From MRBY01 sp943371005 (GTDB lineage Bacteria > Cyanobacteriota > Cyanobacteriia > Cyanobacteriales > MRBY01), in NCBI GenBank assembly GCA_943371005.1, contig CALRTB020000011.1, positions 56,295-120,294 of the forward strand: a stretch of DNA of 64,000 bases, in the 5' to 3' direction. The notes under the pieces were generated by a model. It was given only the letters and a program-made list of their open reading frames with translations. It ran no database searches and had not been told where the DNA came from. A program made the translations under genes and the position numbers. Below are positions 17,458-26,545 of the stretch, piece by piece. How positions within the stretch are numbered: the first letter of the stretch is position 1; the number at the start of each line of letters is the position of its first letter.

Positions 17458-18549
17458 ATGACTTTGCAACGCACGCCCCTCCATGACCTCGCCATTGCAG
17501 CGGGTGCCAAATTTGTACCGTTTTCCGGTTGGGAGATGGCCGTGCAATACAAAGGCTTAAAGGTGGAGCATCGAGCGGTGCGCACAGAGGTGGGAATGTT
17601 TGATATTTCCCACATGGGCAAATTTCAGTTGGCTGGGGAAAACCTGATTGCGGCGATGCAAAAATTGGTGCCCTCAAATCTGGCACGGCTCGCCCCTGGC
17701 CAGGCGCAATACACAGTGCTGCTCAATGACCATGGCGGTATCATCGACGATGTGATCTATTATCACCAAGGCGATCGCCAGGGCTTTTTGATTGTGAATG
17801 CGGCCACCACCCAGAAGGATTGGGACTGGTTGACGGGCCATTTATCAGACCAGGGGATCACCTTAACCGATGTCTCCCAAGAAAATATCTTGCTGGCGAT
17901 CCAAGGCCCAAAGGCAGAGGAAATCTTGCAACCTGTGGTGGAAAATTTAGACTTGGCGACCCTAAAGCTGTTTAACCACGGCCAAGGACAAATTTTCGGG
18001 GAAACGGCTTTTATTGCGCGGACTGGCTACACCGGCGAGGATGGTTTTGAGGTGATGGTCGCACCCATGGCCGGGAAAAAACTTTGGGACTCCTTAATTG
18101 AGGCGGGGGTGATGCCCTGTGGTTTGGGGGCACGGGATACGCTGCGGCTGGAGGCCGGGTTACACCTCTATGGTCAGGATATGGATGACAACACAACCCC
18201 CCTGGAAGCGGGTTTGGGGTGGCTGATCCACTGGCAAGAAAAAGATGAGTTTATCGCAAAAGATATTTTGCAGACCCAAAAAGCAGCAGGCATTCAACGG
18301 CGTTTGGTGGGCCTAGAGATGCAAGGGCGTGGTATCGCTCGCCACGACTATCCTGTGCTTGTGAATGGTGAAGCAGTGGGCCTTGTGACCAGCGGGACGA
18401 TGTCCCCCACCCTCGGAAAGGCGATCGCCTTAGCTTATCTACCACCAGCATTGGGAAAAGTCGGTCAGGCAGTCACCGTCGAAATTCGGGGCAAACAGTA
18501 CCCAGCCCAGGTAGTGAAAAAACCTTTTTATCGCGCAGATAAAAAATAG
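17458..18549 (+). CDS. gcvT: Aminomethyltransferase, glycine cleavage T-protein
   Basis: T-protein of the glycine cleavage complex: releases ammonia from the aminomethyl-lipoyl H-protein and transfers the methylene group to tetrahydrofolate. This matters in cyanobacterial photorespiration. The 363-aa sequence has the family start (TPLHDLAIAAGAKFVPFSGWEM, residues 5-26), the catalytic-domain ARTGYTGEDGFEV near 181-193 and LEAGLHLYGQDMDD near 230-243, and a C-terminal barrel. The ATG at 17458 lies 44 bp after dnaX, too close for a long leader, and no glycine riboswitch is visible. It converges with terD, 8 bp between stops. Confidence 0.95.
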   Translation: MTLQRTPLHDLAIAAGAKFVPFSGWEMAVQYKGLKVEHRAVRTEVGMFDISHMGKFQLAGENLIAAMQKLVPSNLARLAPGQAQYTVLLNDHGGIIDDVIYYHQGDRQGFLIVNAATTQKDWDWLTGHLSDQGITLTDVSQENILLAIQGPKAEEILQPVVENLDLATLKLFNHGQGQIFGETAFIARTGYTGEDGFEVMVAPMAGKKLWDSLIEAGVMPCGLGARDTLRLEAGLHLYGQDMDDNTTPLEAGLGWLIHWQEKDEFIAKDILQTQKAAGIQRRLVGLEMQGRGIARHDYPVLVNGEAVGLVTSGTMSPTLGKAIALAYLPPALGKVGQAVTVEIRGKQYPAQVVKKPFYRADKK

Positions 18550-18557
18550 CTGAACCG

Positions 18558-19166
18558 TTAACGATATTTTTTGAGTAGATTTTCAGAATCCTGGGGGTCG
18601 AGGCCATCACCGAGGGCCGTCATCGCCCAACCGTTTTCCTCCCGGCGTAATTCGGCCATCAACATCCCAGTTTTGCCTTGGTAGGTTTCCCCAGATAGTT
18701 TGTAATGGGCGATCTCTTGGTTGTTACTCAGGTCAACGAGGCGCACAAAAGCATTGCTGATCTGGCTAAATTCTTGGCCCCGTTGTCTGCCTTGGTAAAT
18801 GGTGACGGTGAACAGTAAACTTTGGATCGCCGCAGGCACTTGCTCTAAATCGACAAAAATTTGCTCGTCATCTCCTTCTCCCGCGCCGGTGAGGTTGTCC
18901 CCTTGGTGGGCGATCGCCCCAGATTTGTGATTGAGGTTAGCGTAATAGATGAAATCACTGGCGCTATTGAGTTTCCCTTGGGAATCCAAGCACAGCACCC
19001 CGGAGTCGAGGTCAATGCTGCCTGCTGGCTTTTTAAAGATGCCGAGGAAACCGCCCCCTGAATTACTGGTTGCCATGTCCCAGCCGAGGCCCAGCATCAC
19101 TTTCTTGAGGCCGGGGGCTTCTTTTTTGAGGGAAATGCGGTTGCCTTTTTTCAGTTGAATTGCCAT
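18558..19166 (-). CDS. TerD-family protein
   Basis: A TerD-family beta-sandwich protein of 202 aa; the family binds calcium and is tied to tellurite resistance and stress responses. Diagnostic features are LKKGNRISLKKEAPGLKKV near 5-23, then GLGWDMA. The acidic stretch GEGDDEQIFVDLEQVP near 97-112 holds likely Ca2+ ligands, and FVRLVDLSNNQEIAHYKLS sits near 142-160. No other ter genes are close, so it is a lone TerD as often seen in cyanobacteria. It lies leftward of prfC with 21 bp between the prfC stop and its start, so it may be the last gene of a prfC-terD transcript. Confidence 0.9.
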   Translation of the reverse strand: MAIQLKKGNRISLKKEAPGLKKVMLGLGWDMATSNSGGGFLGIFKKPAGSIDLDSGVLCLDSQGKLNSASDFIYYANLNHKSGAIAHQGDNLTGAGEGDDEQIFVDLEQVPAAIQSLLFTVTIYQGRQRGQEFSQISNAFVRLVDLSNNQEIAHYKLSGETYQGKTGMLMAELRREENGWAMTALGDGLDPQDSENLLKKYR

Positions 19167-19187
19167 GGGTTTTTACCACGCGAGACA

Positions 19188-20804
19188 TCATTTAACAGAA
19201 GAACCAATGGGGGCGATCGCCGACAATTTTAGGTGCGGGTGATCCCCTTGGATTTGGTGGAGATTCCATTCATTTTTAAAGAGAATCACGGGTCGTTCCC
19301 AGAGATCTTTGACGATCATTGTATTGAAAATTTTGCCCGCCTTTTCCAGGGCTTCCCAACCGTTCGTCACCCAGCGCGCCACACTGTAGGGGATCGGTTC
19401 GAGCTTGCTATCTACGCCATATTCACTCTGGAGACGGTGTTGCACCACCTCAAATTGCAGTTGTCCCACCGCAGCGAGGATTGGTTCCCGCTTAAATTCA
19501 TCGGCGGAATACATAATCTGTACGGCCCCTTCTTCCTGGAGTTCTTTGACTCCTTTTTGGAATTGTTTAAACTTCGAGGGGTTCGGATTTTTTAGGTAGG
19601 CAAACAGCTCTGGCGAAAAGCAGGGAATGCCTTCATATTCGAGTTTTTTACCGCAATAAATCGTATCGCCAATGGCAAATACCCCCGGATTGTTTAAGCC
19701 GATCACATCACCGGCATAGGCTTCTTCAAGGGATTCACGGCCCTGGGCAAAGAGCTTTTGGGGACGGGATAGGCGCACCGTTTTTCCGGTTCGGGCATGG
19801 CTAACGGTCATATCCTTTTCAAATTTCCCAGTACAAACCCGCACAAAGGCAACGCGATCGCGGTGTTTGGGGTCCATATTCGCCTGGAGTTTAAAGACAA
19901 ACCCAGTGAATTCGGGATAGGTGGGTTCTAAATCTCCCAGGGTAGAGGCACGGGGTTCCGGCTTCAGGGCATATTCTAGGAACGCACTGAGGAAGAGTTG
20001 CACCCCAAAATTGGTCATCGCACTACCGAAGAAGATGGGCGTTTGCTGGCCTGCGTGGATCGCTTCTAGATCAAAGTCGGCGCCGATTTCTTCGAGAATT
20101 TCTAATTCTTCTTTGAGTTGCGTGAACAGTTCAGGATCCAGAATGGCTTCGAGGGCCGGATCATCGATTTTATAAATGGTCTCCGTGGCAGCCTTAGTAC
20201 CGTGGGCCGTCCGTTCAAATAAATGTACTTCTTCGAGGCGGCGATCATAAACCCCTTGGAATCGGTCTCCCATGCCGATGGGCCAATTTACCGCGTAGGT
20301 TTGTAGGCCCAGTTCTTGTTCAATTTCATCGAGGAGTTCGAGGGGTTCCCGCCCAGGCCGGTCTAACTTGTTGATAAAGGTAAAAATGGGCAGCGATCGC
20401 AGTTTGCAGACTTCAAATAACTTCCGGGTTTGTGTCTCCAGACCCTTGGCTGCATCCACCAACATCACCGCATTGTCCGCCGCCGCGAGGGTACGGTAGG
20501 TATCTTCACTAAAGTCCTGGTGACCAGGGGTATCGAGCAGATTAATTTGATAGCCGTTATATAAAAATTGCAGCACTGTCGAGGTAATAGAAATCCCCCG
20601 TTGCTGCTCCATCTCCATCCAGTCAGAGGTGACTTTGCGCTGTTCCCGGCGGGCTTTAACGGCCCCGGCTTCGTGAATCGCACCTCCGTACAACAACAGT
20701 TTTTCGGTGAGGGTGGTTTTACCCGCGTCGGGGTGGGAGATGATCGCAAAATTCCGTCGCGAGCGGACGGCTTCTTCTAGCTCTGTGTGCAATTCTGTCG
20801 CCAT
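19188..20804 (-). CDS. prfC: Peptide chain release factor 3
   Basis: RF3 is a translational GTPase that removes RF1/RF2 from the ribosome after termination. The 538-aa protein has G1 SHPDAGKTTLTEK near residues 23-35, G2 around RGISITSTV, G3 DTPGHQDFSEDTYR near 94-107 and G4 NKLDRPGR near 149-156. The RF3-specific domains II and III follow (VGQLQFEVVQHRLQSEYGV near 443-461). The length fits RF3 and not EF-G. The start at 20804 is the first ATG. A PD-(D/E)XK nuclease gene lies 41 bp upstream on the same strand. Confidence 0.96.
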   Translation of the reverse strand: MATELHTELEEAVRSRRNFAIISHPDAGKTTLTEKLLLYGGAIHEAGAVKARREQRKVTSDWMEMEQQRGISITSTVLQFLYNGYQINLLDTPGHQDFSEDTYRTLAAADNAVMLVDAAKGLETQTRKLFEVCKLRSLPIFTFINKLDRPGREPLELLDEIEQELGLQTYAVNWPIGMGDRFQGVYDRRLEEVHLFERTAHGTKAATETIYKIDDPALEAILDPELFTQLKEELEILEEIGADFDLEAIHAGQQTPIFFGSAMTNFGVQLFLSAFLEYALKPEPRASTLGDLEPTYPEFTGFVFKLQANMDPKHRDRVAFVRVCTGKFEKDMTVSHARTGKTVRLSRPQKLFAQGRESLEEAYAGDVIGLNNPGVFAIGDTIYCGKKLEYEGIPCFSPELFAYLKNPNPSKFKQFQKGVKELQEEGAVQIMYSADEFKREPILAAVGQLQFEVVQHRLQSEYGVDSKLEPIPYSVARWVTNGWEALEKAGKIFNTMIVKDLWERPVILFKNEWNLHQIQGDHPHLKLSAIAPIGSSVK

Positions 20805-20845
20805 AAATCTGGTCTGGGGTTTGTGCTTCTGGATGAATGGTGCGT

Positions 20846-21613
20846 TTACAATTGTACTGCTTCAATCTCCCCCAGAAAGTCCTCTAGGCTTTTCCCGGCG
20901 AGAAAATCTAGGGTTTCGACCTCGGAAAAATGCTGATGGGGTGGGCAATGGGGACAAGTTTGGCGATCGCCGTGGTGCAAGGGCATGCCGTCTTGAAAGT
21001 ATTGATCTAAATCCTGTTGCAGTTGGGTCAGCAGGGCGGCCAGTTCAGTGTGGATTTGCTGATGCCAAGTTTGATTGTATTGAAATGTCAGGGATTGGGG
21101 CGGTTGGCCTGGGGCGATAAACCAGTAGGTCATCGCTAGTTGCTCCGGCTGATAACCCGTGGTCTCGGCCATGACGTACAGATAGAGCTTTGTTTGCCAG
21201 TGGTCTTTGAGATCGTCGCTTTGACGGGGTTGACGGTAGGTTTTCCAGTCATAGATCTGGAGGGTGTCGGCACCAAAATTGATCCAGTCACAAATAACGG
21301 TGAGCAGAAAATTTCCCGTCATCAGGGTGCGGCGATATTCGGCGGCCGTCTGTTGCTGTTGTTGGTCGAGGAGCTGGGGTTGGGCGGTGAGCAGAGCCTG
21401 GAGACTCTGATGGAGATTCGGGTCTGTGGTAATTTGCGCCGGGGACAAGCCTAACTGGAGTTGCTGCATTGCCCGGTGAAACCGGATGCCCCACTGCTGA
21501 TTTTCCAGATAATTGGGGTCGTTGGGAGCCGTAAGCTGCTCTAGGTAAAGGGCTTGGAATGTTGGTGGGCAGCGCTGGAAGCGTTCAAGGTGGGCTTGGG
21601 ATAGATAAAACAT
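20846..21613 (-). CDS. PD-(D/E)XK nuclease superfamily protein (RecB/Cas4-like fold)
   Basis: About 255 aa. The N-terminus FYLSQAHLERFQRCPPTFQ is the entry helix typical of RecB/Cas4-type nucleases, with Cys15. The core has ICDWINFG and IYDWKTYRQ, which supply the D ... D-x-K active site. A Cys pair near the C-terminus (TCPHC) could form part of an iron-sulfur or zinc site with Cys15, although a fourth Cys is not obvious. The longer reading frame to 21832 was rejected because it overlaps the lipoprotein gene and lacks the conserved start. It is not near any CRISPR array, so a general repair role is more likely. Confidence 0.75.
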   Translation of the reverse strand: MFYLSQAHLERFQRCPPTFQALYLEQLTAPNDPNYLENQQWGIRFHRAMQQLQLGLSPAQITTDPNLHQSLQALLTAQPQLLDQQQQQTAAEYRRTLMTGNFLLTVICDWINFGADTLQIYDWKTYRQPRQSDDLKDHWQTKLYLYVMAETTGYQPEQLAMTYWFIAPGQPPQSLTFQYNQTWHQQIHTELAALLTQLQQDLDQYFQDGMPLHHGDRQTCPHCPPHQHFSEVETLDFLAGKSLEDFLGEIEAVQL

Positions 21614-21677
21614 GGAAAGTTTGAAGTTTTTTTGAGGGCGATCGCCTTTCCCTAGATTACAAAACTGGGCATAAATT

Positions 21678-22265
21678 TTACGGAAAAAGATTAGCCCAGC
21701 GATTGAGGGCCGGATCCTGCTGACAAATGGCGATCGCCTGGGCGCGCACATTGCGAATGTCATTGATGGTTCCCGCTGCGGGGTTTGTCCGCACATCCAT
21801 GCAAGCGCAACCATAGCCATAACTGCCCACATTGGTCACTACCCACTGATCCGGCGCAAAATTCGGCCAATCCCAATCCGTTGATACCTGGTGCCCCCCT
21901 TGGACGCCAATAAGCCATTCCCGGTCGGCATCATAGAGGGAAATATTGCCGGGGGTCGGATTCGAGAACCAGCCGCACCGGGTTTCAAAGCTAGTGGAAG
22001 TTTGGGCAATGGGTTGTGCTGGTGATTGGAGTTGTACCGGGGGTTGCGGTGCCGTCGGTCTCGATTTTGCGATGCCGCCACCAGTGCCCGTTTCTGCAAC
22101 ACCCTCGTCACTGGCCCCAGAACGGGTTGCCGTATTGCCTGGTGGATCTTGGGTGGCCACATCTTCTGCTGGGGGAGTTTGCGGATCAGATCCAATGGTT
22201 ACTTCACAGGCGCTCAAACCCAATAACACAGCGACAGTTCCTAGCCGATAAAGGTGCTTCACCAT
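21678..22265 (-). CDS. DUF4087 lipoprotein
   Basis: A 195-aa exported lipoprotein: the basic start MVKHLYRLG is followed by a hydrophobic stretch ending in the lipobox LSAC (Cys20). Residues 25-90 are a Pro/Thr/Ala-rich linker. The C-terminal half (about 100-195) has the DUF4087 pattern: RCGWFSNPTPGN, then DREWLIGVQGG, and SYGYGCACMDV with a close Cys pair. The function of DUF4087 is unknown. It probably sits on the periplasmic face of a membrane. It stands 64 bp upstream of the nuclease gene on the same strand and is divergent from leuS. Confidence 0.8.
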   Translation of the reverse strand: MVKHLYRLGTVAVLLGLSACEVTIGSDPQTPPAEDVATQDPPGNTATRSGASDEGVAETGTGGGIAKSRPTAPQPPVQLQSPAQPIAQTSTSFETRCGWFSNPTPGNISLYDADREWLIGVQGGHQVSTDWDWPNFAPDQWVVTNVGSYGYGCACMDVRTNPAAGTINDIRNVRAQAIAICQQDPALNRWANLFP

Positions 22266-22332
22266 GGGTAATCTTCTCCAATATTTCCAGCGATGGATGA
22301 AAAACTGTCTATTTCAAAAAGTGATCCTTTAA

Positions 22333-22569
22333 TTATCCATCATCAACTTCCAGGATGGGCTTGCCGATGTTATGGGGGTGTTTCTTGATCTTTGCCCAAA
22401 AGAAAGGTTCATCAAATTGGCGATCGCTTGGCGGCATCTCTCCTCCTGTAGCCCTATTGTCCATTGTGCCCGATCTTTTTCCAAGGCGAGAACAAAGGCG
22501 ATCGCCCCTAGAAAAATCCCTGGTCTTCTTAGGCAGCAACACATCCACTCGGAGGTTAAAATAAGCCAC
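22333..22569 (-). CDS. Possible small hypothetical protein, 78 aa
   Basis: The 331-bp gap between the lipoprotein gene and leuS holds a leftward frame starting with GTG at 22569, with AAGGG three bases upstream. The protein is basic in the middle (RGDRLCSRLGKRSG, in part a HIP1-encoded GDR) and ends in a sequence that looks structured (FFWAKIKKHPHNIGKPILEV). Another frame on the same strand is also open here, so the case is weak and depends on homologs that I cannot check. If not coding, the region is leader and promoter DNA for leuS. Confidence 0.3.
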   Translation of the reverse strand: MAYFNLRVDVLLPKKTRDFSRGDRLCSRLGKRSGTMDNRATGGEMPPSDRQFDEPFFWAKIKKHPHNIGKPILEVDDG

Positions 22570-22596
22570 TGACCCTTACAACACGGAGAATCAAGA

Positions 22597-25155
22597 GTGG
22601 AAACGCGATACAGTGCCGCTGATATTGAAGCGAAATGGCAACAGCAATGGTTAGAGCTTGGCTTAGACAAAACCCCTAGCCAAAGTGATAAGCCAAAATT
22701 CTACGCTCTGTCGATGTTTCCCTACCCCTCCGGCAAGCTCCACATGGGTCATGTGCGCAACTATGTGATCACTGATGTCATTGCCCGCTACAAAAGAATG
22801 CAAGGCTATCGGGTGCTCCATCCCATGGGTTGGGACGCTTTTGGGCTACCCGCAGAAAATGCGGCGATTGATCGGGGCATTCCCCCCGCAAAATGGACGT
22901 ATCAAAATATTGCTCAGATGCGCGAGCAACTCAAGCAGTTGGGTCTTTCTATCGACTGGGATCGAGAAGTTGCCACCTGTTCCCCCGACTATTACAAATG
23001 GACGCAATGGCTCTTTTTGCAGTTTTACAAAGCCGGATTAGCCTACCAAAAAGAAGCGGCAGTAAACTGGGACCCCATTGATCAAACGGTTTTGGCGAAT
23101 GAACAGGTAGACGCGGAAGGCCGTTCCTGGCGATCGGGGGCGATCGTTGAGAAAAAACTGCTGCGCCAATGGTTCCTGAAGATCACCGACTACGCCGAAG
23201 AACTCCTCCAGGATCTCAATACCCTCGACGGTTGGCCAGAGCGAGTGAAATTAATGCAGGAAAATTGGATTGGCAAATCCACTGGGGCGCACCTGGAATT
23301 TCCCGTTGTGGGCAGCGATGAAAAAGTGGCAGTCTTTACCACTCGCCCGGATACGGTCTTTGGGGTCACCTATGTTGTCCTGGCGCCGGAACATCCCCTC
23401 GTAGCCCAGGTGACAACGCCCGCACAAAAAGCTGCCGTAGATGCGTTTATCGCTGAGGTAAGTCAAGAAAGCGAACAGGATCGCACCGCCGATGATAAGC
23501 CGAAAAAAGGGGTTGCGATTGGGGGCAAGGTGACCAATCCTTTCACTGGGGAAGAAGTGCCGATTCTAATCGCCAATTATGTGCTGTATGAATATGGCAC
23601 AGGGGCAGTGATGGGGGTGCCCGCCCACGATAGTCGCGACTTTAAGTTTGCCAGCGAAAATGATTTACCGATCAAAACGGTGATTATCCCGGAAGGGGGC
23701 GACGCCAGCGCGGAACTCACAGAGGCCTACACCGAGGCTGGCATTATGGTGAATAGCGGTCAGTTTGATGGCTTGGTTTCTACAGAAGGGAAAAAGGCGA
23801 TCGCCAAATTTGCGGCAGAAAACGGTTTTGGTCGAGAACAAATTCAATATCGCCTGCGGGATTGGCTCATTTCCCGACAGCGGTATTGGGGCTGCCCGAT
23901 TCCAATGATCTACTGTGATGACTGTGGGGTGGTGCCCGTGCCCGATAGTGATCTTCCCGTTGTTCTGCCCGAAGATGTGGAATTTTCGGCGCGGGGGGGT
24001 TCCCCCTTGGCCCAAATGGCAGACTGGCAAGCGGTGGATTGCCCCTGTTGCGGTAAAGCGGCCCGCCGGGAAACCGACACCATGGATACCTTTATCGATT
24101 CGTCTTGGTATTTCCTGCGCTACACCGACGCCAACAACACCGAAAAACCCTTCGCCCTCGATCCAGTCAATGATTGGATGGCCGTAGATCAGTATGTGGG
24201 CGGCATTGAGCACGCGATTCTTCACTTGCTCTATTCTCGCTTTTTTACAAAGGTGGTACGCGATCGCCAACTGGTTTCTGTGGATGAACCCTTTAAGCGT
24301 TTGTTAACCCAGGGGATGGTGCAGGCATTGACCTACAAAAATTCCCGCACGAATAAATATGTGCCCGCCGACCAAGTGGATCCCAATGATCCAAAAGATC
24401 CAGAGACCGGCGAAGCACTCGCAGGCTTCTACGAAAAAATGTCGAAGTCGAAATACAATGGCGTCGATCCAGCGTTGGTCTTGGGCAAATACGGTGCAGA
24501 CACAGCGCGGATGTTTATCCTCTTTAAAGCGCCCCCCGAAAAGGATCTAGAGTGGGATGATGCCGATGTGGAGGGGCAATTCCGCTTCCTGAACCGCATT
24601 TGGAATTTGGTCGCCGCCTATGAAGTAGCAGAGACTAACGTTAAGGCGACAGGAGAACTCTCTAAGGAAGAAAAAGACCTCCGTCGGGCTGTCCATACTG
24701 CGATTAAAGAAATCCAAGAAGACCTCGAAGGGGACTATCAATTTAATACGGCGATCGCCGAACTGATGAAACTCAACAATGCGATCAAAGAGGTTAAATG
24801 CGTGGATTCCCCCGTATATAAAGAGGCCATTGAAACACTGATTTTGCTGCTGGCTCCCTTTGCGCCCCACATCGCCGATGAGCTTTGGTCAAATCTCGGT
24901 CACAGTGAATCGATCCATACTGTTCCTTTCCCGCAGTTGGATGAAGCGGCCCTGATTGTGGACGAAATTACCATCGTGATCCAAATCCTTGGTAAAACTC
25001 GGGGGACAATTCAAGTTCCGGCAGGCATTAGCAAAGCGGATCTGGAGAAAACCGCCCTGGCCTCCGACATTGCCCAACGTTATATTGCAGGCAAAGACAT
25101 TAAAAAAGTGATCGTTGTCCCCAATAAATTGGTGAACTTTGTGATTCCGAAGTAA
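22597..25155 (+). CDS. leuS: Leucyl-tRNA synthetase
   Basis: Charges tRNA-Leu. The 852-aa class I synthetase has the HIGH-type motif PSGKLHMGHVRNY near residues 44-56, the large CP1 editing domain with GVPAHDSRDFKFASEND near 340-356, zinc-like Cys pairs (YCDDCG and CPCCGK), and KMSKSKYNG near 619-627. A C-terminal anticodon-binding region completes it. The start is GTG at 22597, preceded by ACGGAGAA; the N-terminus RYSAADIEAKWQQQWLE is the conserved LeuS start. A rho-independent terminator follows at 25183. Confidence 0.96.
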   Translation: METRYSAADIEAKWQQQWLELGLDKTPSQSDKPKFYALSMFPYPSGKLHMGHVRNYVITDVIARYKRMQGYRVLHPMGWDAFGLPAENAAIDRGIPPAKWTYQNIAQMREQLKQLGLSIDWDREVATCSPDYYKWTQWLFLQFYKAGLAYQKEAAVNWDPIDQTVLANEQVDAEGRSWRSGAIVEKKLLRQWFLKITDYAEELLQDLNTLDGWPERVKLMQENWIGKSTGAHLEFPVVGSDEKVAVFTTRPDTVFGVTYVVLAPEHPLVAQVTTPAQKAAVDAFIAEVSQESEQDRTADDKPKKGVAIGGKVTNPFTGEEVPILIANYVLYEYGTGAVMGVPAHDSRDFKFASENDLPIKTVIIPEGGDASAELTEAYTEAGIMVNSGQFDGLVSTEGKKAIAKFAAENGFGREQIQYRLRDWLISRQRYWGCPIPMIYCDDCGVVPVPDSDLPVVLPEDVEFSARGGSPLAQMADWQAVDCPCCGKAARRETDTMDTFIDSSWYFLRYTDANNTEKPFALDPVNDWMAVDQYVGGIEHAILHLLYSRFFTKVVRDRQLVSVDEPFKRLLTQGMVQALTYKNSRTNKYVPADQVDPNDPKDPETGEALAGFYEKMSKSKYNGVDPALVLGKYGADTARMFILFKAPPEKDLEWDDADVEGQFRFLNRIWNLVAAYEVAETNVKATGELSKEEKDLRRAVHTAIKEIQEDLEGDYQFNTAIAELMKLNNAIKEVKCVDSPVYKEAIETLILLLAPFAPHIADELWSNLGHSESIHTVPFPQLDEAALIVDEITIVIQILGKTRGTIQVPAGISKADLEKTALASDIAQRYIAGKDIKKVIVVPNKLVNFVIPK

Positions 25156-25182
25156 TCACCCACAATTGAGTTCTTAGGAAAT

Positions 25183-25224
25183 AGAGGGTTGTGTGAAAGT
25201 TATCTCACTGGCCCTCTTTTTTTA
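25183..25224 (+). terminator. Rho-independent terminator of leuS
   Basis: AGAGGG (25183-25188) pairs with CCCTCT (25212-25217), with an inner GTG(T)GA/TC(T)CAC helix, followed by a run of T. It lies 28 bp after the leuS stop. Confidence 0.8.
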
Positions 25225-25256
25225 TGCGGCTTCCTTGGGTAATCCCAGCACCGGGC

Positions 25257-25297
25257 ATAAAAAACTCTCCCTTCATCCACAACAATGATGGGGAGAG
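25257..25297 (-). terminator. Rho-independent terminator on the minus strand
   Basis: Read leftward, CTCTCCC (complement of 25291-25297) pairs with GGGAGAG (complement of 25265-25271), with an inner CATC/GATG helix, followed by six T. It terminates the small gene at 25345-25587 and, with the leuS terminator, insulates two convergent units. Confidence 0.8.
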
Positions 25298-25344
25298 CCT
25301 CAAAAGCTCAATAGGATCTTCAAAAGAGGCCAAACCTTAGCCCG

Positions 25345-25587
25345 TCATCGAGCGGCAGATAAATGTTCTGGCATGGGGACATTGGCACGATAATGGGGAT
25401 CAATCCAGGCTTTGGGGAGCGATTCTCCCGAAGGAAAAATCAATTCAGCTTTCGGATAAAATTCCGGGTCTTGCATTTCTTCCCCGGCATGGGCACGGGC
25501 CCAAACTTTCGTTTTGAACGGATCCCATAATTCATGCAGGTTCAGCACTTCGATCAAAACTTTTTCTGGGGCATGGTTGAGAAACAT
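25345..25587 (-). CDS. Conserved small hypothetical protein, 80 aa
   Basis: Starts MFLNHAPEKVLIEVLNLHEL and continues with DPFKTKVWARAHAGEEMQDP and a Trp-containing, Pro-rich C-terminus ending PEHLSAAR. I recognise the type as conserved in cyanobacteria but know no function. It is soluble, mildly acidic, and has no signal peptide. The start at 25587 was preferred over one eight codons upstream because GGAGG sits seven bases before it. It has its own strong terminator downstream, so it is probably transcribed alone. Confidence 0.7.
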   Translation of the reverse strand: MFLNHAPEKVLIEVLNLHELWDPFKTKVWARAHAGEEMQDPEFYPKAELIFPSGESLPKAWIDPHYRANVPMPEHLSAAR

Positions 25588-25947
25588 CGGAAACCTCCGT
25601 GGCAACTTCAAAAGGGTTGAGGTGCGACAAGGCTCAGGCGTGTCAGGGATTTATCGACAAAATCTGCGCGTAATTTCAAGGTTAATCAGTTTAATATCTG
25701 GCCTAAGCCCAGGATCGATTAAGGAAAAGGCGATCGCCTTTCGGCAGCAGCTTTTATCTTATTTGCCAGGTCAAAAAGCAGAAAAATCGAGCGTTACTGC
25801 CCCCTAATCTACCTCTAGCATGGCATTTCCGCCGCTAAAACGCCGTTCTTTATGAATTTTTCTAACGGTTAAAGCCCCATGCCTTGCTGATTTCCATCAA
25901 CCAGACACAAGCTCTACAATGGCAATACTTTCCCTCAAAATTTGCCC
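25588..25947. other. 360-bp divergent intergenic region
   Basis: Lies between the small hypothetical gene and pyrR, both reading away from it. It holds one HIP1 near 25730. TACAAT at 25914-25919, 28 bp before the pyrR ATG, could be a -10 element with a poor -35. No tRNA, attenuator or convincing small gene is visible; a 97-codon rightward frame crossing it looks like chance. Confidence 0.4.
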
Positions 25948-26481
25948 ATGACAAAGAGCGTCATCGAAATTTTATCCGCTGAGGAGATGCGTCGCACCAT
26001 CACCCGCCTAGCCTCGCAAATTGTCGAAAAAGCAGGGGATTTGACCGACTTAGTCCTGCTGGGGATTCATACCCGTGGCGTCCCTTTGGCAGAAAATATT
26101 GCCAAGCAAATTGAAACCCTCGAAGGCATTGCGGTGCCCGTCGGTGCCCTCGATATCACGTTTTATCGCGATGACCTCGACCAAATTCGGGTACGGACGC
26201 CCTCAAAAACAGACATTCCCTTTGATCTCAATGGCAAGAATCTCGTCCTAATCGATGATGTGATTTACAAAGGTCGCACCATCCGCGCTGCCCTCAATGC
26301 GGTGAATGATTATGGTCGCCCGGAGGTAATCCGTCTAGCGGTCTTAGTGGACAGAGGCCACCGTCAACTGCCGATCCAGCCGGATTTCACTGGGAAAAAG
26401 CTCCCCACCGCCAAAGAGGAAAAGGTCAAAGTCTATCTCCAGGATTTGGATGGCCGCGATGCCGTGGAACTGATCAAATAG
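25948..26481 (+). CDS. pyrR: PyrR bifunctional protein / uracil phosphoribosyltransferase
   Basis: PyrR-type protein of 177 aa: a type I phosphoribosyltransferase fold with the PRPP loop VLIDDVIYKGRTIRAAL near residues 98-114. Upstream the PyrR-specific LLGIHTRGVPLAENIAKQI sits near 38-56, and the HRELPI-like VDRGHRQLPIQPDF near 132-145. In Gram-positive bacteria it attenuates pyr operons by binding RNA; in cyanobacteria that role is unproven, and UPRT activity is possible. A TTG two codons upstream (25942) was rejected in favour of ATG 25948. A pyr operon is not adjacent, though upp lies 2.2 kb away. Confidence 0.9.
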   Translation: MTKSVIEILSAEEMRRTITRLASQIVEKAGDLTDLVLLGIHTRGVPLAENIAKQIETLEGIAVPVGALDITFYRDDLDQIRVRTPSKTDIPFDLNGKNLVLIDDVIYKGRTIRAALNAVNDYGRPEVIRLAVLVDRGHRQLPIQPDFTGKKLPTAKEEKVKVYLQDLDGRDAVELIK

Positions 26482-26484
26482 CCA

Positions 26485-26522
26485 GCAAAAAAGGTGCATC
26501 GCAATTTCTACAACACACCTTC
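26485..26522 (-). terminator. Rho-independent terminator of purH
   Basis: On the minus strand AAGGTG (complement of 26516-26521) pairs with CACCTT (complement of 26491-26496) across a 19-nt loop and is followed by a run of T. It lies just past the purH stop, between convergent pyrR and purH. Confidence 0.5.
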
Positions 26523-26545
26523 TCGCTTCATTTCAAAAAGAAATT

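Noticed and set aside
20846..21832. Longer start for the PD-(D/E)XK gene
   Set aside because: The extra 73 residues overlap the DUF4087 lipoprotein gene and precede the conserved FYLSQAHLERFQR start at 21613.
23665..24270. A 201-codon leftward frame inside leuS
   Set aside because: Antisense to a conserved essential gene; no ribosome site or motif.
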